Below, piece after piece: positions 34,235-43,085 of a stretch of 64,000 nt of DNA. This stretch comes from Streptomyces sp. ATexAB-D23 (lineage in GTDB: Bacteria; Actinomycetota; Actinomycetes; Streptomycetales; Streptomycetaceae). The stretch's first letter is position 1. The number at the start of each line of letters is the position of its first letter. The position numbers and the translations under genes are program-made. Under the pieces are notes generated by a model. The model ran no database searches, was not told where the DNA came from, and saw nothing but the letters and a program-made list of their open reading frames with translations. The DNA lies in the NCBI RefSeq assembly GCF_000373645.1, contig NZ_KB892020.1, positions 34,069 to 98,068 of the forward strand. Reading direction: 5' to 3'.

Positions 34235-36076
34235 TCAGGCGTGCGTGGACTTGTGCGTGTCGTCCTTGCAGTCCTTCCCCTTGCACGGCTCGCCGCGCTT
34301 GTTGGACAGCTCGACGGTGACGCCCTCCGAGCTGTTGGCCTCCGTCACCTCGAACGGCCCCGATACGGGGTTCGCCGGCAGGACGTAGCCCTCGGGTACG
34401 GCGATCTCGCGCAGGTAGTACTCACCGAGCGGAAGATCGTCGAAGGCGCACTGCCCCGCGCCGTCGGTGGAGCATCCGGCGTCGGTGAGCGTGTCCGGGT
34501 CCGCCCCGGTCGTCTGGAGCCCCGGCACGTCGTTGCTCTCGCGCCACAGTTCGAAGACGGCCCCGGCCAGCGGCCGCCCGTTCTTCGCGTCCGTCTTGTC
34601 CAGCGTCAGCGAACCCGTCGTGGGCGTCACGGGGCCCTGGGTGTTGAGCGCTTCGGTCTGGACGCCGGTGTCGGCGTTGTCCTCGGTGAGGGTGAGGGGG
34701 CCGAAGACGGCGGGGTCGGGGAGGCCGTAGCCGTCGGGGGCTTCGGTTTCGCGCCAGTAGTAGGTGCCGGGGGCGGTTGTCTCGGTGCAGATGCCGGTGG
34801 TGGGGGTGGTGCAGGTGGTGACGAGGGTGTCGGGGTCGGTGCCGGTGGTCTGGAGGCCGGGCACGTTGTTGGTCTCGCGCCACAGTTCGAAGTCGGCTCC
34901 GGCCAGGGGTTCGCCGGTCTCGGCGTCGGACTTGAGGATCCGTACCTCACCCGTCACCGGCTGCGTTCCGCCGCAGTCGGGGAGGTCGCCGTCGAACGGG
35001 TACGCGTGGAACTCCTGACCGCCGCCCCCGGCCGCGGCGCTGGTGTGCGTCACCGAGCCGGTGGTGAAGAACCTGCCGTTGACCCCCGGAAGGGTCACGG
35101 TGGTCATCGAGGACTGCTCACCCATCAGGAAGCTGCCCTGGAACTGGCCGGTCCCCGACAGGTCCACGGTGGTGGCGTCCGGGAAGTTCCACAGAAGGCG
35201 CTCGCGGTAGGCGTTCAGCGGGTCGGTGGCGTCGTCGATGCCCCCGCTGTACGTGTTGATCGCGCGGTCCGCCCCGATGACGTTGACGAGGATCGTCGCG
35301 CCGGCGGGGATGTCCTCGAAGACGACTCCCTGCTGGCCGCCGGTGGGGCCGGTCATGTCGAAGTCGACGTTGAAGACCTGCAACGCGGACGTCCCGTCAC
35401 CCGTGAAGAGCGTCTGCGTGCCCTGGTTCACGGCGGTGCCCGTCGGCGTCCGGAGCGTGCCGTCGGGCCGTGCGTAGCACTGGCTGGCCTCCGTGAGCTG
35501 GTCGCGCAGCCCCGCGTAGGGCGTCACGGCCTCCGGGTCCTGGACGAGCGTCCCGGAGACGGTCCCGCTCTGCGTACCGGCGTGGCGCACGTTGCCCTGC
35601 TCGCCGACGATGCCGCCGGTCGTGTCGAGGGTCTGCCCCGGCGCGATCGTGACGTTCCCGCCCGTGGTCAGGAAGTCCGCGCCGTTGGGCGGCGGGACGC
35701 GCGACCCGACACCGACGATGCCCAGGTTGTACGTCTGGCCCGCCGCCGGGTCCTTGTCCTGGTCGAAGTCGTCGAGCACCACGACCCGGCCCTCGGCCTC
35801 GGCGGCCCGGCCGCGCACGAGGAAGTCGTCGCCGACGAAGATGTTGATCCCGTTGTCCCGGCCCGCGAGAGGTCCGTTGTTGATCCCCGGGAACGGGTCG
35901 GGACAGTCACCCGGCACACACGGCCCCAAGCCGCCCGGCAGCGGCGCGGCGGCGGCCGGCGCCACACCGATGCCGAGGGTGAAGGCGGGTACGACGGTGG
36001 CCAGGACGGCGCAGGCCGCACCGGAGGCACGGGCGCGTGAACGCAGCGCTGCGAAGCGCTTGGGCATGGGTCTCAT
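34235..36076 (-). CDS. Choice-of-anchor A / SpaA-domain surface protein
   Basis: A 613-residue secreted protein. After a signal peptide ending near APAAAAA comes a ~290-residue choice-of-anchor-A-like domain (NGPLAGRDNGINIFVGDDF, LLWNFPDATTVDLSGTGQF), then two SpaA/Cna-B-type domains at ~372-485 and ~485-597. The two repeats share nearly identical FELWRE-x-N-VPGLQTTG segments, and each starts with a Lys suited to an isopeptide bond (LKSDAETG, LDKTDAKNG). The C-terminus is short, charged and contains CKGKDC. There is no LPXTG motif or membrane anchor. ATG 36076 has AGGA upstream; ATG 36067 is an alternative. Function in surface adhesion is inferred. Confidence 0.8.
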   Translation of the reverse strand: MRPMPKRFAALRSRARASGAACAVLATVVPAFTLGIGVAPAAAAPLPGGLGPCVPGDCPDPFPGINNGPLAGRDNGINIFVGDDFLVRGRAAEAEGRVVVLDDFDQDKDPAAGQTYNLGIVGVGSRVPPPNGADFLTTGGNVTIAPGQTLDTTGGIVGEQGNVRHAGTQSGTVSGTLVQDPEAVTPYAGLRDQLTEASQCYARPDGTLRTPTGTAVNQGTQTLFTGDGTSALQVFNVDFDMTGPTGGQQGVVFEDIPAGATILVNVIGADRAINTYSGGIDDATDPLNAYRERLLWNFPDATTVDLSGTGQFQGSFLMGEQSSMTTVTLPGVNGRFFTTGSVTHTSAAAGGGGQEFHAYPFDGDLPDCGGTQPVTGEVRILKSDAETGEPLAGADFELWRETNNVPGLQTTGTDPDTLVTTCTTPTTGICTETTAPGTYYWRETEAPDGYGLPDPAVFGPLTLTEDNADTGVQTEALNTQGPVTPTTGSLTLDKTDAKNGRPLAGAVFELWRESNDVPGLQTTGADPDTLTDAGCSTDGAGQCAFDDLPLGEYYLREIAVPEGYVLPANPVSGPFEVTEANSSEGVTVELSNKRGEPCKGKDCKDDTHKSTHA

Positions 36077-36164
36077 ACGGGCATCCTGGCCACCCGCCGC
36101 GTGGGGCCCGGCGGGCGACACGTGACGTTGCCCCTTCCAGCGGAAGGGGCCACCCGGACGGACC

Positions 36165-36284
36165 CGGTACCGACGCCGCCGCACCGCCCCGGCCGCCGCA
36201 CCGCCCCGGCCGCCGCACCGCCCCGGCCGGCGAGCGCGCGGGCCGGCGAGCGCGCGGGCCGGGGGCGGTGCGGCGGCGGTACCG
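36165..36284 (-). repeat. Hairpin with tandem GC-rich repeats
   Basis: An outer inverted repeat (36165-36194 with 36257-36284, starting CGGTACCG) encloses three copies of GCCGCACCGCCCCGGCC (36178-36228; the first overlaps the arm). Two copies of GGCGAGCGCGCGGGCC (36229-36260) follow. It directly follows the stop of the ThuA-RICIN gene and probably acts as its terminator. The tandem units suggest slippage growth. Confidence 0.7.
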
Positions 36285-36290
36285 CGTGGG

Positions 36291-37556
36291 TCAGGCCGGA
36301 AGGGTCCACCGCTGGTTGTCGCCGGCGTAGCAGGTCCAGATCTGGAGGCGGGTGCCGTTGGCCGAGCTGGGGCCGGTGGCGTCCAGGCACTTGCCGGACG
36401 CGGGGTTGACCAGCGCACCGTCGCTCCGGTGCTGCCAGACCTGCGCTCCGGACCCGTTGCAGTCGTACAACTGCACCTTGGTGCCGTCCGTGATCCCCGC
36501 CCCGGTCACATCGAGGCACTTGCCCAGTGCCTCGACCGTGCCGTCGGAGCCGACCGCCCACCGCTGGGCATCGGACCCGTTGCAGTCGTAGAGCTGCACC
36601 GCCGTGCCGTTGGCGGAACTCGAACCCGCCACGTCCACGCACTTGCCGCCGTATCCCGTGATCCGGCCGGTGGGGTCGCCCTGCGGCGGGGTGACCGGTC
36701 CGCTCCGGCCCGCCGCCCAGGCGATCTCCTGGAGCAGGAGCCGGTTCTGCTGGGTGCTGGCGAAGGTGGAGGACAGCGCGGTGTCCGTCGCGTAGTCCAT
36801 CGCGTTGTGGCCGAAGTTGTTGTACACCATCCGGTAGTCGCGGTTCGTCCACACGATCGGGAAGTAGCCGCTGTACCAGGTCTGGTTGGGATCGGTACCG
36901 ATGGGGAACGTCGAGGGGTCCATCGACGCGAGGATGTCGATCGCGGGGTTGTCCCGCAGATCGTTCTGCCAGCTGTACCACTCGCTGACCGACGAGGTGA
37001 TGGTGCCCGGCAGCCCCGCCGTCGCCGGATGGCCGGCGTCCTCGACGCGCAGTGTCTCCTGCGTGGGGCCCCAGGTGTTGGACCGGAAGGTGCCGGTGCC
37101 GAGGAAGGTGTTGTGGTACCAGGGCCAGTCACTGGTGTCCGTGTTGAACGCCGAGACGTGGAAGCCGACGAACCCGCCGCCGTTCTGCATGTACGCCTGG
37201 AACGCGGAACGCTGGGACGCGGTGTGCGGGTAGTTGTCGAGGAACATGACCACTTGGTACTGGGCCAGTTCGGCGCTGTTGAGCCGGCTCCAGTCGGTGG
37301 TGGCGGTGTAGGTGAAGCCGTGGGTGGCCCCCTGCTGCGCGAACCAGGTGTTCGCCTCGTGGTCGAAGTTGATGTGCGCGGCGTCGTAGGTGCCGTCGTA
37401 GAAGGCCAGAACGTGGAAGTCGTCGGCGGCACGGGCGGTGTGGGCCGGGGTCGCCTGCAGGCCGAGTACGACCGCTGCCAGTGCGAGCAGCCGGAGCAGC
37501 AGTGCGCGTCCCCGGTGCCCGGGATGTGCGGCTGTCCCCGGACGAAGTGTCAACAA
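36291..37556 (-). CDS. Secreted ThuA-like protein with RICIN lectin domain
   Basis: A 421-residue exported protein. A signal peptide (LLLRLLALAAVVLGLQA) is followed by a ThuA-like domain (~45-275), a glutamine-amidotransferase-like fold linked to trehalose or sugar use. Visible segments are VMFLDNYPHTASQ, GGGFVGFH and RMVYNNFGHN. A linker with PVTPPQG leads to a RICIN (CBM13) beta-trefoil with three repeats carrying GKCVDV/GKCLDV/GKCLDA and QRW-type motifs. I choose TTG at 37556, because AGGAAGG lies 9 nt upstream. GTG 37616 would add 20 residues. It probably acts on or binds extracellular polysaccharide; the reaction is unknown. Confidence 0.82.
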   Translation of the reverse strand: MLTLRPGTAAHPGHRGRALLLRLLALAAVVLGLQATPAHTARAADDFHVLAFYDGTYDAAHINFDHEANTWFAQQGATHGFTYTATTDWSRLNSAELAQYQVVMFLDNYPHTASQRSAFQAYMQNGGGFVGFHVSAFNTDTSDWPWYHNTFLGTGTFRSNTWGPTQETLRVEDAGHPATAGLPGTITSSVSEWYSWQNDLRDNPAIDILASMDPSTFPIGTDPNQTWYSGYFPIVWTNRDYRMVYNNFGHNAMDYATDTALSSTFASTQQNRLLLQEIAWAAGRSGPVTPPQGDPTGRITGYGGKCVDVAGSSSANGTAVQLYDCNGSDAQRWAVGSDGTVEALGKCLDVTGAGITDGTKVQLYDCNGSGAQVWQHRSDGALVNPASGKCLDATGPSSANGTRLQIWTCYAGDNQRWTLPA

Positions 37557-37970
37557 GGCAGTTGTCCTTCCTCTCACGGTTCCACTGCTGGGGCGCGCTG
37601 TCCCTCGCTGGTTCACATGACGTCACGTCACGCGTCAAACGCGGCATGCTTCGGTCGGGCAGACCGGAGTCTGCGCGTGTACACGACATCACGTCAAGGT
37701 TTCTGTCAGGAAACCTTCCTGGCGGAAAGCCGGGCCGCCCGTCCCACGCTTCACTTTCCTGAGCTGACCTGCGACTTCAACAGACGAACGCGACCGTGAC
37801 CGTGTTTCGGTCACTGCGGACCCGTCTACAGAAGGTGAAGCCTGAACTGCCGGGGCGTCGCTGTGCCGGTCCCCGCCCCCGCCCACCGGGTGGAAGCCCG
37901 GCACCGGACTGCGGCAAACACGTCAGGGGCCCGCGCCGAACTCGCCCCGCGCCTCTTCGGCCTGCTGCTA
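37557..37970. promoter_or_regulatory. Divergent regulatory region ThuA-RICIN / lacI-type gene
   Basis: About 410 nt without a gene but rich in symmetric sites. TCACGTCA is repeated at 37623-37630 and 37689-37696, and the first overlaps the palindrome TGACGTCA (37618-37625). AAGGTTTC-tgtcag-GAAACCTT spans 37696-37717. GTGACCG-tgttt-CGGTCAC spans 37796-37814. Any of these may be operators for the LacI-type or another regulator. No assignment is possible from sequence alone. Confidence 0.45.
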
Positions 37971-37976
37971 TAGAGT
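37971..37976 (+). promoter_or_regulatory. -10 box of the lacI-type gene
   Basis: TAGAGT within TATAGAGT fits the actinobacterial -10. Transcription would start near 37983, right at ATG 37985 of the overlapping mini-ORF. Confidence 0.5.
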
Positions 37977-37984
37977 TTCCGGGC

Positions 37985-38014
37985 ATGAAGCGGAGCTCTG
38001 TCACAGGTGGGTAG
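37985..38014 (+). CDS. Possible leaderless 9-residue leader peptide
   Basis: ATG 37985 opens a tiny frame encoding MKRSSVTGG that stops at TAG 38012-38014, past the GTG start (38007) of the LacI-type regulator in another frame. Because the -10 box lies ~10 nt before it, the ATG would be at or next to the mRNA 5' end. It could couple translation to the regulator gene, which lacks a strong ribosome site. It may also be chance. Confidence 0.25.
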   Translation: MKRSSVTGG

Positions 38015-39065
38015 GCGGCCTGGCGCGCGCATCACGATCCGGGCGATCGCCGAGGAGGCGGGCGTGTCGATCGCCACCGTCTCCCGGGTGATCAACGGGC
38101 GGGCGGTCGTGGCTCCCGCGACCCAGGAGATGGTCCGTCAGGCCGCGCGGCGCCTGGGCGAAGTTCCGGTTCCACGCCTGCCGTCACCGGGGCCGGCCGA
38201 TGCCCCCGTGCTGGTGTACTGCCCCTACGCGCTGACCGACTACTTCGGCACCATCGTGACCTCCGTCATCGAGACTCTGGCGCTGCACGGCCGCCAAGCG
38301 GTCATCCGGGCGGGGGAGAGCGCGCGGGAGCAGACATCGTCGCTGCTCTCCCTCCCCGGGCCCGCGGGCATGGCGGGGGCTGTCCTGATCCTTCCGCCCA
38401 GCTCCACCGAGGACCTGCTGGCACTGCACGCGCGGCGCTACCCGCTCGTGGTGATCGACCCGCGTGAGGAACTGCCCGAAGACGTCGCGTCGGTGTCGGC
38501 CGCGCACGCGGCCGGCGCACGCCGCGTCACCGGCCACCTCACCGCCCTGGGTCATCGCCGGATCGGCTTCATCGGGGGCCCCGGCAACTGGCTCGCCAGC
38601 CGCTCCAGGCTGGTCGGCCATACCTCGGCACTCGCGGAGATCGGCATCCTCGTGGAGCCGGAGCTGGTCAGGGCGGTCGTCGAACCGAACGCCGAGATGG
38701 GCTATCGCGCCGCGTCGTCGCTGCTGGAACTCGACCCGGCGCCCACCGCGATCGTGGCGTTCAACGACAAGACGGCCGCCGGTGCGCTGCGGGCGGCCCT
38801 CGACCGCCGGCTGCGGGTACCGCAGGACCTGTCGGTCACCGGCTTCGACGACAGCGAACTCGGCCGGAGCACGTCCCCGATCCTCACCACCGCCCGTCAG
38901 CCACTGGAGGAGATGGGGCGCATAGCCGTCTCCCTGCTGATGCGCCTGGTGGCGGGCCATGTCGTCGACACCCTGCACGTCGAGCTGGCCACGCCGCTGC
39001 TCGTCCGGGCATCCACCGGCCGGCCGCGCTCCGAGCCGTCCGGTCCGGACACCGTCCACGCCTGA
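38007..39065 (+). CDS. LacI-family transcriptional regulator
   Basis: A 352-residue regulator with an N-terminal LacI helix-turn-helix (ITIRAIAEEAGVSIATVSRV, residues ~9-28, hinge beginning after ~55). A periplasmic-binding-protein-like sensor domain covers ~65-340 (HRRIGFIGGP, AFNDKTAAGALRAAL, VTGFDDSELG). It should bind a sugar and control nearby carbohydrate genes. It lies between the ThuA-RICIN gene and the beta-helix/chitinase operon, all plausible targets. The start is GTG 38007. A stop in frame at 37986-37988 rules out a much longer protein. Confidence 0.88.
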   Translation: MGRRPGARITIRAIAEEAGVSIATVSRVINGRAVVAPATQEMVRQAARRLGEVPVPRLPSPGPADAPVLVYCPYALTDYFGTIVTSVIETLALHGRQAVIRAGESAREQTSSLLSLPGPAGMAGAVLILPPSSTEDLLALHARRYPLVVIDPREELPEDVASVSAAHAAGARRVTGHLTALGHRRIGFIGGPGNWLASRSRLVGHTSALAEIGILVEPELVRAVVEPNAEMGYRAASSLLELDPAPTAIVAFNDKTAAGALRAALDRRLRVPQDLSVTGFDDSELGRSTSPILTTARQPLEEMGRIAVSLLMRLVAGHVVDTLHVELATPLLVRASTGRPRSEPSGPDTVHA

Positions 39066-39442
39066 ACGACCGGTCGCCATGACCGATTTGAAAAGCCCGG
39101 CCGCCGCGCACGTGACCCGTGCGCTTCGGAGCCGTAAGCGCGTTCCCGTACTGGTTCCGGCCTGACCAGGGGAGATACCGGTGGCGACAGGCCACTTGGC
39201 GCGGAGGGGTTGACGGAGGCACGGCCGCGGTCATAACTTCACGGCTTGAAAAAAGCAGGTAACAAAAATATGTCATGCACCTGCCGTAATCACCGCAGTC
39301 GGCACGTCAGTTCCGGCTCCGTGCCGGGTACCCGGCCTCGCTCCGTCAGGTGCGTCGGCGCGCGCCGTACGCAGTCGGCGCACCCCCGCACACCGTTCCG
39401 TGCCGAACAGGTCAGCCGCTCCCTCTTCAGGAAGGCCCGCCC
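39066..39442 (+). promoter_or_regulatory. Promoter region of the beta-helix/chitinase operon
   Basis: A 377-nt gap. TTGACG (39210-39215) and TAACTT (39234-39239) make a -35/-10 pair 18 nt apart. GTGGC-gacag-GCCAC at 39181-39195 is a small inverted repeat just upstream, and GCGCTT...AAGCGC lies near 39122-39142. A 28-codon frame from ATG 39079 to 39165 (MTDLKSPAAAHV...) exists, but I see no support for it as a gene. CAGGAAGG before 39443 is the ribosome site of the operon's first gene. Confidence 0.5.
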
Positions 39443-41629
39443 ATGCCTCACCCCCGACAGCGCCGCAGACGCCGGACCGCACCTCTGGCCATGGCCCTGA
39501 GCGCGACCCTGGCCGCCGCCGGAGCGCTGGTCGTCCTGGACACCGGGACCGCCGGCGCCGCGACCCCCGGCGCCCTGACCAACACCGGCAACGGCAAGTG
39601 CCTGGACGTCGCCGACGGTTCGACCGCCGACGGGACCCCCGCCCAGATGTGGACGTGCTACCCCGGCAGCCAGAACCAGAGCTGGACCCTGAACAGCGAC
39701 GGCTCGCTGACCGCCCGGGGCAAGTGCCTGGACCTGGTCGCGGGCGGCACCGCCAACGGCACGGCCGTACACCTGTGGACCTGTTACGACACGGTCGCCA
39801 CCCAGAAATGGCGGCTGACGGCGGCCGGTGACCTGGTCAACACCGCCGCGGACAAGTGCCTGGACATCAAGGACAACAGCAACGCCGACGGAGCGCGCCT
39901 GCAAGTCTGGGACTGCGCCGGCACCGCCAACCAGAAGTGGGCCTACTCGGGCGCGACCGACCCGACCGACCCCACGACACCCCCTGCGGGCGACGACCCC
40001 GACCTCGGCCCGAACACGGTGGTCTTCGACCCGTCCATGTCGGCGTCGTCCATCCAGTCCAAGCTGAACAGCATCTTCAGCCAGCAGGAGTCCAACCAGT
40101 TCGGCTCCCAGCGCTACGCCGTCCTGTTCAAGCCGGGTACGTACAGCGCGGACGTCAACGTCGGCTTCTACACCCAGGTCGCGGGCCTCGGGCTGTCGCC
40201 GGACGCGGTGAACATCAACGGGGCGGTGCACGCCGAGGCCGACTGGTTCCAGGGCAACGCCACGCAGAACTTCTGGCGGGACGCGGAGAACCTGTCCGTC
40301 ACCCCCAACGGCGGCAGCGACCGCTGGGCCGTCTCGCAGGCGGCCCCGTACCGGCGCATGCATGTGCGCGGCAACCTCAAGCTGGACGACGGCGGCTGGT
40401 CCAGCGGCGGCTTCATCTCCGACTCGAAGGTCGACGGCCAGATCCAGTCGGGCAGCCAGCAGCAGTTCCTGACCAAGAACACGCAGATGGGCTCCTGGTC
40501 CGGCTCCAACTGGAACATGGTCTTCGTCGGCGACCAGGGCGCCCCCGCCCAGTCCTTCCCGACCTACACCACGGTCCCCACCGCCCCGGTCAACCGCGAG
40601 AAGCCCTTCCTCTACATCGACGACGCCGGTGACTGGAAGGTGTTCGTCCCCGCCGCCCAGACCAACGTCTCGGGGACCACCTGGAGCGGCAAGAACCAGG
40701 CGGGTTCCTCCCTCCCGCTCGACCAGTTCTACATCGCCAGGCCCGGCGCGAGCGCGGCCGACATGAACGCCGCCCTGGCCGCCGGCAAGAACCTGCTGAT
40801 CACCCCCGGCGTCTACCACCTCAACCAGACGCTCGACGTCACCCGCCCCGACACCGTGGTCCTCGGCATGGGTCTGGCCACCCTCATCCCCGACAACGGC
40901 ATCACCGCGCTGACCACGGCGGACGTCGACGGCATCAAGATCGCCGGAGTCCTCGTCGACGCCGGCACGACCAACTCCCAGACCCTGATGCGGATCGGCC
41001 CCGACGGCGCTTCGGCGGGCCACGCGGCCAACCCCGTCACGCTCAACGACGTGTTCTTCCGCATCGGCGGCGCCACCGTGGGCAAGGCCACCCGGTCCCT
41101 GGTCGTCAACACCAGCGACACGATCATCGACCACACCTGGATCTGGCGCGCGGACCACGGCAACGGCGGCACCGTCGGCTGGAACACCAACACCGCCGAC
41201 ACCGGACTCGTCGTCAACGGCCAGAACGTCACCGCGTACGGCCTGTTCGTCGAGCACTACCAGAAGACGCAGGTCATCTGGAACGGCAACGGCGGCCGTA
41301 CGTACTTCTTCCAGAACGAACTGCCCTACGACCCGCCCAACCAGGCCGCCTGGAAGAACGGGAACACCAACGGCTACCCCGCCTACAAGGTCGGCGATTC
41401 CGTCACCAGCCACGAGGCGTGGGGGCTGGGCAGCTACGCGTACTTCAACGTCAATCCCTCGGTGGTCGAGGACCACTCCTTCGAGGTCCCGCAGACCTCC
41501 GGCGTGAAGTTCCACGACATGGTGACCGTCGTCCTCGGGGGCGCGGGCACCATCAACCACATCATCAACAACACCGGGGCGACGGTCACGCCGAGCAACA
41601 ACGTCGCGTACCTCACCACCTACCCGTAA
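39443..41629 (+). CDS. Secreted RICIN-tagged beta-helix protein, likely glycoside hydrolase
   Basis: A 728-residue exported protein. A basic signal peptide (ALSATLAAAGALVVL, cleaved near TAGAA) precedes a RICIN trefoil at ~35-165 with three GKCLD repeats. A long repetitive region with many N-G/D-G turns (~185-728) looks like a right-handed beta-helix, as in GH55 or GH87 glucanases. Segments such as QRYAVLFKPGTYSADVNVGF are shared by Streptomyces proteins often labelled only as beta-helix or coagulation-factor-like. The family is not resolved here. It is the first gene of an operon, with the chitinase-like gene 14 nt downstream. Confidence 0.78.
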   Translation: MPHPRQRRRRRTAPLAMALSATLAAAGALVVLDTGTAGAATPGALTNTGNGKCLDVADGSTADGTPAQMWTCYPGSQNQSWTLNSDGSLTARGKCLDLVAGGTANGTAVHLWTCYDTVATQKWRLTAAGDLVNTAADKCLDIKDNSNADGARLQVWDCAGTANQKWAYSGATDPTDPTTPPAGDDPDLGPNTVVFDPSMSASSIQSKLNSIFSQQESNQFGSQRYAVLFKPGTYSADVNVGFYTQVAGLGLSPDAVNINGAVHAEADWFQGNATQNFWRDAENLSVTPNGGSDRWAVSQAAPYRRMHVRGNLKLDDGGWSSGGFISDSKVDGQIQSGSQQQFLTKNTQMGSWSGSNWNMVFVGDQGAPAQSFPTYTTVPTAPVNREKPFLYIDDAGDWKVFVPAAQTNVSGTTWSGKNQAGSSLPLDQFYIARPGASAADMNAALAAGKNLLITPGVYHLNQTLDVTRPDTVVLGMGLATLIPDNGITALTTADVDGIKIAGVLVDAGTTNSQTLMRIGPDGASAGHAANPVTLNDVFFRIGGATVGKATRSLVVNTSDTIIDHTWIWRADHGNGGTVGWNTNTADTGLVVNGQNVTAYGLFVEHYQKTQVIWNGNGGRTYFFQNELPYDPPNQAAWKNGNTNGYPAYKVGDSVTSHEAWGLGSYAYFNVNPSVVEDHSFEVPQTSGVKFHDMVTVVLGGAGTINHIINNTGATVTPSNNVAYLTTYP

Positions 41630-41643
41630 ACGGAGGAACGCTC

Positions 41644-43032
41644 ATGCCCAGATCCCGCAGCAGATGGCTCGCCGCCGTGCTCGGCGTCCTGCCCCTGGCC
41701 GCCGCGACCCTGGTAGCCACGGCCGCCCCCGCGTCCGCCGCCGCCAACCCCGGACCCGGCTTCCCCGCCCACTACGCGGCCCCGTACGCGGAGATGTGGA
41801 ACAGCCCGTCCACGCTGATGAACGCGTACAACGCCACGGGCAACAAGTACTACACGCTCGCCTTCATCGTCAGCCAGGGCACCTGCAACGCCGCGATCAA
41901 CGGCAGCACCCCGGTCACCGACGCGGGCTGGAACAACGCCATCAACAGCCTGCGCGCGGTCGGTGGCGACGTCATCGCCTCCTTCGGCGGCGCGAGCGGC
42001 AACGAACTGGCCTCCTGCGGCACGGTCTCCGCGATGCAGGCCCAGTACAAGAAGGTCATCGACCAGCTCAACCTGACCCGCATCGACCTCGACATCGAGG
42101 GCAGCACGCTCAACGACACCGCCGCCAACGACCGCCGCAACCAGGCGCTCGCCAACCTCCAGCAGGAGTACGCGGCCCAGGGCCGGAAGCTCGACGTCGA
42201 CTACACGCTCCCGGTCAGCCCGAACGGCCTGGAGTCCAACGGCATCGCGCTGCTGAAGAACGCCAAGAGCCACAACCTCGACGTCAACCTCGTCAACATC
42301 ATGACCATGGACTACGGCCCCGCCATGGACATGGGCCAGGCCGCGATCAGCGCCGCGAACGGCCTGCACACCCAGCTCGGCCAGATCTGGACCGACAAGT
42401 CCTCCGCCGAGCTGTGGGCGATGGAGGGCAACTGCCCGATGATCGGCATCAACGACACCGCCGCCGAGGTCTTCACCACCCAGGACGCCCAGGAACTCGA
42501 AGCCTTCGCCGCGAGCAAGGGCATCCAGGAACTGACGTTCTGGTCCCTCGGCCGAGACAACCAGGGCTCCAGCGGCACCCCGCAGAGCACCTGGCAGTTC
42601 ACCAACACCTTCAAGGCCATCACGGGCGGCGGCGGTCCCGTCGACCCGCCGGCCGGCACGACCACCATCCGGGGCTACGGCGACAAGTGCGTCGACGTGG
42701 CCGGCGCCAACAGTGCCAACGGCACCAAGGTCGACCTCTACACCTGCAACGGCACGACCGCCCAGCAGTGGACCCGCACCGGTGACACCTTCCGCGCCCT
42801 CGGCAAGTGCCTCGACGTCGCGGCGGCGGGCACGGCCGACGGCGCGAAGGTCCAGCTCTACGACTGCAACGGCTCCGGCGCCCAGTCCTGGACGACCGGC
42901 GCCAACGGCAGCCTGATCAACACGGGCTCCGGCAAGTGCCTCGACGTCACGGACTGGAGCACCGCCGACGGCAACCAGCTCCAGATCTGGACCTGCGGCG
43001 GCACGGCGAACCAGGCCTGGACACTGGCCTGA
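41644..43032 (+). CDS. Secreted GH18 chitinase-like protein with RICIN domain
   Basis: A 462-residue exported enzyme. Signal peptide (WLAAVLGVLPLAAATLVA, cleaved near ASAAA), then a glycoside hydrolase family 18 barrel at ~38-315. The active-site strand reads RIDLDIEGS: Asp148, Asp150 and the acid Glu152 match the DxDxE signature. SFGGASG precedes it. A short PVDPP linker joins a C-terminal RICIN trefoil (~330-462) with three GKCVDV/GKCLDV repeats. It would cut chitin or related beta-1,4-GlcNAc chains. ATG 41644 has GGAGG 8 nt upstream. Likely co-transcribed with the preceding beta-helix gene. Confidence 0.87.
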   Translation: MPRSRSRWLAAVLGVLPLAAATLVATAAPASAAANPGPGFPAHYAAPYAEMWNSPSTLMNAYNATGNKYYTLAFIVSQGTCNAAINGSTPVTDAGWNNAINSLRAVGGDVIASFGGASGNELASCGTVSAMQAQYKKVIDQLNLTRIDLDIEGSTLNDTAANDRRNQALANLQQEYAAQGRKLDVDYTLPVSPNGLESNGIALLKNAKSHNLDVNLVNIMTMDYGPAMDMGQAAISAANGLHTQLGQIWTDKSSAELWAMEGNCPMIGINDTAAEVFTTQDAQELEAFAASKGIQELTFWSLGRDNQGSSGTPQSTWQFTNTFKAITGGGGPVDPPAGTTTIRGYGDKCVDVAGANSANGTKVDLYTCNGTTAQQWTRTGDTFRALGKCLDVAAAGTADGAKVQLYDCNGSGAQSWTTGANGSLINTGSGKCLDVTDWSTADGNQLQIWTCGGTANQAWTLA

Positions 43033-43038
43033 CACATT

Positions 43039-43078
43039 CGGTCCGGCTCCCCGCGCCCACGCGTGGGGAGCCGGACCG
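43039..43078 (+). terminator. Terminator after the chitinase operon
   Basis: CGGTCCGGCTCCCC and GGGGAGCCGGACCG form a perfect 14-bp stem with a 12-nt loop. It ends 8 nt before the convergent AraC-type gene and could serve both. Confidence 0.85.
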
Positions 43079-43085
43079 GGATGCG

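Noticed and set aside
36178..36260. CRISPR array
   Set aside because: The repeats are directly adjacent with no spacers and no cas genes are nearby. They are simple tandem repeats in a hairpin.
39079..39165. 28-codon frame MTDLKSPAAAHV... after the LacI-type gene
   Set aside because: No ribosome site, no family resemblance. It lies in a promoter region.
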